This document shows positions 14,109-18,187 of a stretch of 18,187 bases of DNA, in pieces. The stretch covers positions 1 through 18,187 of the forward strand of contig JAUZOB010000022.1 in the NCBI GenBank assembly GCA_030706665.1, given 5' to 3'. The translations under genes and the position numbers were made by a program. The notes below the pieces were generated by a model. The model searched no databases and was not told the DNA's origin. It saw only the letters and a program-made list of their open reading frames with translations. Every line of letters starts with the position of its first letter. Position 1 is the first letter of the stretch. The DNA is from Bacteroidota bacterium. GTDB taxonomy: Bacteria; Bacteroidota; Bacteroidia; Bacteroidales; Prolixibacteraceae.

Positions 14109-15188
14109 ATGAGCGAGAAACTTTTTGCCAATATCAAACCGGGAGTTGTTACCGGGGATGATTTACAGTACATTTTCAAAGTAGCAAAAGAAAATAATTT
14201 TGCTTTGCCCGCAGTGAATGTTGTTGGTACTAATACCATTAACGCTGTAATGGAAGCAGCAAAGAAAGTAAATTCACCTGTTATTATTCAGATTTCTAAC
14301 GGTGGTGCTGCATTTATTGCCGGAAAAGGAATTGGTCTTGAAGGACAACAAGGCGCTGTCCTTGGTGCTATTGCTGCAGCTAAACATATTCATACTTTGG
14401 CTGAAGCTTATGGTATCTATTTGGTTCTACATACTGACCATGCTGCTAAAAAACTTCTTCCTTGGATCGACGGATTGTTGGATGCGAGTGAGAAAAATTT
14501 TGCTGAAACAGGGAAACCATTGTTCAGCTCTCATATGTTAGACCTTTCAGAGGAACCATTGCAGGAAAATATTGAAATCTGCAAAAAATATCTTGCAAGA
14601 ATGAGCAAGATGGGTATGACCCTGGAAATCGAACTTGGGATTACCGGTGGTGAAGAAGATGGCGTTGACAACTCTGGCGTTGATAACAGCCTTCTTTATA
14701 CTCAACCTGAAGATGTATGCTATGCTTACGAAGAACTGTCTAAGATTTCTCCAAATTTCACTATTGCAGCTTCTTTTGGTAACGTTCATGGTGTTTACAA
14801 ACCAGGTAATGTGAAATTGGCTCCTGTCATCCTTCACAATTCTCAGGTTTACATTCAGAAGAAATTAAACCTTCCTGAAAAACCTGTAAACTTTGTTTTC
14901 CATGGTGGTTCAGGATCAAGCCACGAAGAAATTCGCGAAGCTATCAGCTATGGTGTTATCAAAATGAACATCGATACTGATACTCAATGGGCAAACTGGG
15001 ATGGCGTTCGTCTATACGAAGCTAAAAACCATGATTATCTGCAAAGTCAGATCGGTAATCCTGAAGGAGAAGACAAACCTAACAAGAAATTCTATGACCC
15101 ACGCGTATGGTTACGTAAAGGTGAAGAATCTGTTGTGGCTCGTCTTCAACAGGCATTTGACGATCTTAACGCAATCAACCGCAACTAA
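14109..15188 (+). CDS. fba: Class II fructose-bisphosphate aldolase
   Basis: This zinc-dependent enzyme cleaves fructose 1,6-bisphosphate to dihydroxyacetone phosphate and glyceraldehyde 3-phosphate in glycolysis, and reverses it in gluconeogenesis. At 359 residues it is of the E. coli FbaA (class IIA) type. Catalytic and metal residues are in place: HTDHAAKKLLPW with Asp110 and His111, Glu175 in EIELGITGGEEDGVDN, His227 in GNVHGVYKPGNV, and His265 in FHGGSGSS. The clear ATG follows an A-rich stretch with no Shine-Dalgarno sequence, as expected for a highly expressed Bacteroidetes gene. Its own promoter and terminator make it a single-gene unit. Confidence 0.98.
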   Translation: MSEKLFANIKPGVVTGDDLQYIFKVAKENNFALPAVNVVGTNTINAVMEAAKKVNSPVIIQISNGGAAFIAGKGIGLEGQQGAVLGAIAAAKHIHTLAEAYGIYLVLHTDHAAKKLLPWIDGLLDASEKNFAETGKPLFSSHMLDLSEEPLQENIEICKKYLARMSKMGMTLEIELGITGGEEDGVDNSGVDNSLLYTQPEDVCYAYEELSKISPNFTIAASFGNVHGVYKPGNVKLAPVILHNSQVYIQKKLNLPEKPVNFVFHGGSGSSHEEIREAISYGVIKMNIDTDTQWANWDGVRLYEAKNHDYLQSQIGNPEGEDKPNKKFYDPRVWLRKGEESVVARLQQAFDDLNAINRN

Positions 15189-15206
15189 TTTTTGTAACGG
15201 TATATT

Positions 15207-15238
15207 AAAAAGGCTGTCCATTCGGGCAGCCTTTTTTT
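15207..15238 (+). terminator. Intrinsic terminator of fba
   Basis: AAAAAGGCTGTCC pairs with GGGCAGCCTTTTT, with one G-U wobble, around a small ATTC loop, and a run of seven T follows. It lies 18 bases after the fba stop. The stem core AGGCTG resembles that of the gap terminator. Confidence 0.9.
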
Positions 15239-15297
15239 ATGAATTTTTCTGATGTAAAGTAAAAAGTTCATAATTTAGGGTGTGATTATTTCTAATA

Positions 15298-16389
15298 ATG
15301 AAGAAATTCTTTCACTCATATTTTGATTTTTCACGAGGAGAACGTTTGGGGATAATCCTATTGTCCGTGCTCCTGTTAGTCCTTCTTTCTGTACAGATCT
15401 ATTTTACATGCAGACCCACGAGCTCTTCTGCATATAATGCTCCATTATTGAAGAAGCTGTCGGAATTAGAAAGAGCGACAGATACTAATGACGGAAAGTC
15501 ATCCGGTCAGCTAAAGGAGTTATCTTCCTTCGATCCCAATACAGCTTCTGCTGAATTCCTTTATTCGATCCTGCCAGGGAATGTGGCACATAATATAATT
15601 CGATATCGTCAATGCGGGGGGCATTTTTATGATCCGGAAGATGTAAGGAAAATATATGGAATGAACGACAGTCTTTATCAGTTGCTCCGTCCCTATTTGG
15701 TCATTCCCGGGAACAAAAAAGAATATCAGGGATATACCCGTCAAAGGAATACCCCTCTTTCTTGTTTTAATCCCAATACGATAACGCAGAGCGAATGGGT
15801 GGGGCTTGGCTTGTCGGATAGGCAAGCTGCAGTTATACGGCATTATATTGAGCATGGCGGTCAATTTAAATCGGCAGAAGATATTCGTAAAATGTTTGTA
15901 ATCTCACCACAACTTGCCGACAGGCTGATGCCTTATGTTGACATTCCGTCTTCTCCCAAAAAGGAGTATAAATTCATCGGAAAGAAAGCCCCTTTGCATA
16001 TTGAATTGAATTCTGCCGACACGAGTTGTCTGGTTGAGCTTAAAGGAGTAGGGAGTACATTCGCACGAAGAATTATACGATACAGGGAAGAGTTGGGTGG
16101 TTTTTACGATAAACGACAGTTGCTGGAAGTATTGGGACTTACTCCTGAAGTGTATGTGATGATCGAAAAAGAGATTTATATCGATAAAACATTCCTTCGG
16201 AAAATTGATTTGAATTTTTCTTCTGCGGAGGAATTGTCGCATCATCCCTATCTCAATAGAGAGATTTCGAAGAAGATTGTGCGATTTCGGAGTAAGTATG
16301 GGATGATCAGATCTCCTCAATGTTTGATGAATGCTGAAATTTTGAGCCGGGAACAGTATGAAAAACTTGAACCGTATTTGATCAAATAG
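15298..16389 (+). CDS. Membrane-anchored protein with four ComEA-like helix-hairpin-helix repeats
   Basis: The 363-residue protein has an N-terminal membrane segment (about residues 17-37, LGIILLSVLLLVLLSVQIYF) with a basic flank on its N-terminal side. A low-complexity Ser/Asp linker follows, then four helix-hairpin-helix modules at about 78-136, 157-216, 235-296 and 302-363. Each opens with an F/L-N-(P/S) motif (FDPNTAS, FNPNTIT, IELNSAD, IDLNFSS) and continues with a RYR or RHY helix and a GG(H/Q/F)F turn. Repeats 1-3 share the RYR/RHYxxxGGxF pattern; repeat 4 is more divergent. The fold suggests binding of double-stranded DNA outside the membrane, as in ComEA, but no competence genes are nearby and the role is unknown. 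A TAATTTAG -7-like box lies at 15271. Confidence 0.8.
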   Translation: MKKFFHSYFDFSRGERLGIILLSVLLLVLLSVQIYFTCRPTSSSAYNAPLLKKLSELERATDTNDGKSSGQLKELSSFDPNTASAEFLYSILPGNVAHNIIRYRQCGGHFYDPEDVRKIYGMNDSLYQLLRPYLVIPGNKKEYQGYTRQRNTPLSCFNPNTITQSEWVGLGLSDRQAAVIRHYIEHGGQFKSAEDIRKMFVISPQLADRLMPYVDIPSSPKKEYKFIGKKAPLHIELNSADTSCLVELKGVGSTFARRIIRYREELGGFYDKRQLLEVLGLTPEVYVMIEKEIYIDKTFLRKIDLNFSSAEELSHHPYLNREISKKIVRFRSKYGMIRSPQCLMNAEILSREQYEKLEPYLIK

Positions 16390-16449
16390 CGTAGTATATA
16401 GAGAAAAGTCGTCAGTTGTCGGAAGGACATTTATTTTTTTGACAATTAA

Positions 16450-16480
16450 TTTGATCGGAAGTGATTTATTCCTAAATTTG
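16450..16480 (+). promoter_or_regulatory. Promoter of rpsU (consensus Bacteroidetes type)
   Basis: TTTG (16450-16453), 19 bases and TAAATTTG (16473-16480) form a complete match to the Bacteroidetes housekeeping promoter. Transcription would begin near 16486 and probably reads through rpsU, the recombinase gene and hpf. Confidence 0.8.
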
Positions 16481-16513
16481 CGGCCTGAATTGAATAATTT
16501 AAAGATAAAAACC

Positions 16514-16705
16514 ATGATCGTAATACCTTTAAAAGAAGGCGAAAACATTGAGAGAGCGTTGAAACGCTTCAAAAGAAAATTTGAAAAGACAGGCGTAATC
16601 AAAGAACTTCGCGCAAGACAGGCTTTTATTAAACCTTCAGTCGAAAGAAGAACTGAGATCAAACGTGCAATTTATGTTGAGGGACTTCAAAGACAAGAAG
16701 ACTAG
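16514..16705 (+). CDS. rpsU: 30S ribosomal protein S21
   Basis: The 63-residue basic protein is S21, a small-subunit protein at the anti-Shine-Dalgarno region of 16S rRNA that takes part in initiation. MIVIPLKEGENIERALKRF, FKRKFEKTGVIKELR and a basic RRTEIKRA tail are characteristic of the family in Bacteroidetes. The frame is open further upstream, but ATG 16514 gives the standard N terminus and lies about 28 bases after the predicted transcription start. The consensus promoter fits a ribosomal gene, and the recombinase gene follows after 36 bases. Confidence 0.97.
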   Translation: MIVIPLKEGENIERALKRFKRKFEKTGVIKELRARQAFIKPSVERRTEIKRAIYVEGLQRQED

Positions 16706-16741
16706 TTCTGAGAGGTTACTCTCTGGAAAAGTCTGAATATC

Positions 16742-17632
16742 ATGTCTTATCAGGAAGAGTTTCTGAAATATCTTCAATACGAAAAGAGGTGTTCGTTACA
16801 TACGATAAAGGCTTATCGAATTGACCTCGATCAATTTGTGATATTTTCTCACAAAAGGGTCGGGGATTTTGATGTTTCAAAGATAGACTTTCATCTTTTG
16901 CGAGAATGGGTTGTCTTTCTGATGGAAAATAAAACTTCAGCAAGGAGTGTAAATCGAAAGATCTCGACACTTAAGAGTTTTTTTAAGTATTTATTAAGGG
17001 AGGAGGTTGTTCTAACTAATCCGGCAGATGGGCTGATAAAGCCTAAAATGGAGAAGAAGCTGCCTGTTTTTGTGGGTGAAGATGCCCTAAATATTTTGTT
17101 GGATAAAGGATTTTTTTCTCATACATTTGAAGGAAAGAGAGACAAACTTATTCTGACACTTTTATACGGAACAGGAGTTCGTCTTGCAGAGTTGATGAAT
17201 TTGAAGAAACAAGGACTGAATATGCAGTCCTGTGAAATTAAAGTTTTAGGGAAACGGAATAAAGAACGCATTGTCCCATATCCCCAGAGTATCAACTCGG
17301 AATTGAATGATTATTTGCAAATACGTGATGAGCTGTTTGGCGAAGAGAATAGTTATCTTTTGCTGACCAGTAAAGGGGAACAAGTATACGAGAAGCTGAT
17401 ATACCGGGTGGTGAAAAAGTACCTGGCATTTGTAACAACAGCTCGTAAACGCAGTCCGCATATAATTCGTCACAGTTATGCAACACATCTGCTAAACAGA
17501 GGTGCTGATTTGAATGCTGTAAAAGAGTTGCTTGGACACGCAAGTTTACAGGCAACACAAATATATACACATGTAAGTTTTGATCAGCTCATTAAAGTTT
17601 ATAAACAGGCCCATCCAAGGGGCTCTAATTAA
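16742..17632 (+). CDS. xerC: XerC/XerD-type tyrosine recombinase
   Basis: The 296-residue site-specific recombinase has an N-terminal SAM-like core-binding domain (about 1-95) and a catalytic domain (about 105-296). The active site is complete: Arg147 in TGVRLAEL, Lys171 in VLGKRNKERIVPY, His240 and Arg243 in HIIRHSYATHLL, His266 in LLGHASLQATQIYTH, and nucleophile Tyr275. The length is that of housekeeping Xer proteins, which resolve chromosome dimers at dif. Its place between rpsU and hpf also argues for a chromosomal Xer. Whether it is functionally XerC or XerD cannot be settled here. Confidence 0.88.
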   Translation: MSYQEEFLKYLQYEKRCSLHTIKAYRIDLDQFVIFSHKRVGDFDVSKIDFHLLREWVVFLMENKTSARSVNRKISTLKSFFKYLLREEVVLTNPADGLIKPKMEKKLPVFVGEDALNILLDKGFFSHTFEGKRDKLILTLLYGTGVRLAELMNLKKQGLNMQSCEIKVLGKRNKERIVPYPQSINSELNDYLQIRDELFGEENSYLLLTSKGEQVYEKLIYRVVKKYLAFVTTARKRSPHIIRHSYATHLLNRGADLNAVKELLGHASLQATQIYTHVSFDQLIKVYKQAHPRGSN

Positions 17633-17633
17633 T

Positions 17634-17638
17634 GGAGG
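17634..17638 (+). promoter_or_regulatory. Strong Shine-Dalgarno site of hpf
   Basis: GGAGG lies seven bases before ATG 17646. Bacteroidetes rarely use such sites, so it stands out. It decides the hpf start against upstream in-frame codons that would extend the frame into the recombinase gene. Confidence 0.7.
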
Positions 17639-17645
17639 ATTAGCT

Positions 17646-17948
17646 ATGAATGTTAAGATTAATGCAGTACACTTTACTGCCGATCAGAATCTCATCGATT
17701 TTATTGAGAAAAAGGTAAATAAGCTTGACATCTTTTTTGAAGGGATTATCGGAGCGGAAGTCATGTTAAAAGTCGATAAACCTGAGTCTCCCTGTAATAA
17801 AGTTACCGAGCTGACCTTATCAGTTCCTGCTCATGAACATTTATTTGCCGTTAAGCAGGCAGATACGTTTGAAGAATCAACAGACTTGGCTGTGGATGCT
17901 ATTGAGAAACAGTTAAAAAAGTTCAAGGAAAAGCTCAAAGTAAAATAA
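17646..17948 (+). CDS. hpf: Ribosome hibernation promoting factor, short form
   Basis: The 100-residue protein is a short HPF/RaiA-family factor that binds the decoding region of idle 70S ribosomes in stationary phase and protects them. The beta-alpha-beta-beta-beta-alpha order is visible: MNVKINAVHFTADQNLIDF, then an alpha helix with KKVNKL, strands around EVMLKV and ELTLSV, and a second helix EESTDLAVDAIEKQLKKF. The C terminus is lysine-rich. It lacks the C-terminal dimerisation domain of long HPF. The start is fixed by the GGAGG site. It is the last gene of the rpsU transcription unit and lies just before the tRNA promoter. Confidence 0.93.
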   Translation: MNVKINAVHFTADQNLIDFIEKKVNKLDIFFEGIIGAEVMLKVDKPESPCNKVTELTLSVPAHEHLFAVKQADTFEESTDLAVDAIEKQLKKFKEKLKVK

Positions 17949-17971
17949 TTTGATAAAAAATCACTTTCTGT

Positions 17972-18003
17972 TTTGTGATTTAATCGGAATAATTATACAT
18001 TTG
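17972..18003 (+). promoter_or_regulatory. Consensus promoter of the tRNA cluster
   Basis: TTTG (17972-17975), 20 bases and TACATTTG (17996-18003) match the Bacteroidetes promoter consensus fully. Transcription should start near 18008-18010, inside or at the edge of the hairpin at 18005-18035. Confidence 0.8.
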
Positions 18004-18004
18004 C

Positions 18005-18035
18005 ACACCCTTTTGGAAAAACACCAAAAGGGTGT
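18005..18035 (+). promoter_or_regulatory. 12-bp hairpin at the tRNA operon start
   Basis: ACACCCTTTTGG (18005-18016) and CCAAAAGGGTGT (18024-18035) are perfect inverted repeats separated by seven bases, followed by four T (18035-18038). The stem lies between the promoter and tRNA-Thr. It could act as a 5'-terminal RNA hairpin, an attenuator, a processing signal or, as DNA, an operator overlapping the transcription start. Confidence 0.75.
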
Positions 18036-18039
18036 TTTA

Positions 18040-18113
18040 GCCGAAATAGCTCAGTTGGCCAGAGCAGCTGATTTGTAATCAGCAGGTCGCGGGTTCGAAT
18101 CCCTCTTTCGGCT
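18040..18113 (+). tRNA. tRNA-Thr (anticodon UGU)
   Basis: The acceptor arm GCCGAAA pairs with TTTCGGC (18106-18112) and is followed by the discriminator base T. The anticodon stem is GCTGA/TCAGC with loop TTTGTAA, giving anticodon TGT at 18074-18076, which reads ACA. The T arm contains GGTTCGAATCC. The 3' CCA is not encoded and must be added after transcription. Confidence 0.97.
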
Positions 18114-18139
18114 CATACGTTCTTAAGAATAAGTTTTTT

Positions 18140-18187
18140 GGGGAGATACCAAAGCTGCCAACTGGGGCAGACTGTAAATCTGCTGAC
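18140..18187 (+). tRNA. tRNA-Tyr (anticodon GUA), 3' part beyond the window
   Basis: The 5' acceptor strand GGGGAGA, a D arm, and the anticodon stem GCAGA/TCTGC with loop CTGTAAA are visible, giving anticodon GTA at 18174-18176. The gene runs off the window in what would be the long variable arm of a class II tRNA. It lies 26 bases after tRNA-Thr, so the two are probably cotranscribed. Confidence 0.92.

Noticed and set aside
15904..16662. A 252-codon open frame on the minus strand opposite the helix-hairpin-helix gene and rpsU
   Set aside because: It is antisense to a clear four-repeat protein and to ribosomal protein S21. Its translation has no recognisable domain and crosses the rpsU promoter, so it is a shadow frame.
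17958..17981. AAATCAC/GTGATTT hairpin after hpf as an intrinsic terminator
   Set aside because: The stem is seven A+T-rich pairs with a 10-base loop and no proper T-run, and its right arm overlaps the -33 box of the tRNA promoter. Too weak to call.
18005..18038. Hairpin read as the terminator of hpf
   Set aside because: It lies downstream of a consensus promoter and directly before tRNA-Thr, and its T-run is only four bases. A role at the start of the tRNA transcript fits better, although some read-through termination of hpf is possible.
16742..18113. Tyrosine recombinase close to a tRNA gene, as in an integrative element
   Set aside because: The recombinase has housekeeping Xer length and sits between rpsU and hpf. 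No duplicated tRNA end, cargo genes or composition shift are seen, so this is a chromosomal Xer and not a mobile-element integrase.
1..18187. CRISPR arrays, insertion sequences, toxin-antitoxin pairs, phage genes or a new defence system
   Set aside because: I saw no spaced repeat arrays, transposase motifs, terminal inverted repeats flanked by target duplications, or clusters of unknown genes; almost every gene belongs to a known chromosomal family.

Overview
This window is chromosomal DNA from a member of the Bacteroidota, most likely the order Bacteroidales. Four things point there. First, the promoters fit the Bacteroidetes housekeeping pattern (TTTG, 19-20 bp, TAnnTTTG), with clear examples before rpsU and the tRNA cluster. 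Second, most genes lack a Shine-Dalgarno sequence. Third, lineage-specific genes are present: porT (type IX secretion) and a TamL-type lipoprotein Omp85. Fourth, the order rpsU - xerC-like recombinase - hpf - tRNA-Thr - tRNA-Tyr is one I recall from Bacteroidales genomes. The genus cannot be fixed from this sequence. The window is mostly housekeeping, and I see no insertion sequence, prophage, CRISPR array or defence island.

Layout. Bases 1-1800 hold gap (GAPDH, minus strand) with its terminator and a structured leader, a gene-poor stretch, and a tiny lipoprotein gene. Bases 1910-3530 are a plus-strand pair: an FMN nitroreductase and a WaaP/Kdo-kinase-like protein. A strong bidirectional hairpin separates this pair from a convergent minus-strand operon (6269 to 3655) of an SDR dehydrogenase, an Ldh-family dehydrogenase and a small glycosyltransferase. 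From the divergent promoter region near 6300-6360 a plus-strand run follows: a standalone PurL-half-like protein with altered active-site motifs, menG (menaquinone methyltransferase), porT and a COG2509-type FAD protein. A decayed reading frame lies next, then a convergent TrmH-family RNA methyltransferase. tamL diverges from that gene and is followed by class II fructose-bisphosphate aldolase with a clear terminator. The right end holds a four-repeat helix-hairpin-helix membrane protein, rpsU, a Xer-type recombinase, hpf, tRNA-Thr(UGU) and a truncated tRNA-Tyr(GUA).

How the genes work together. gap and fba are central glycolytic/gluconeogenic genes. menG serves the menaquinone-based respiratory chain. 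PorT and TamL both concern the outer membrane, and the kinase and glycosyltransferase probably modify envelope glycans. rpsU, hpf, the tRNAs and the RNA methyltransferase belong to translation.

The most interesting items are the PurL-like protein whose conserved active-site motifs are replaced, 5'-terminal hairpins predicted at the gap and tRNA-Thr transcription starts, and a probable pseudogene translationally coupled to the FAD gene. All functional statements come from reading the sequence and from family knowledge; no database search was run.
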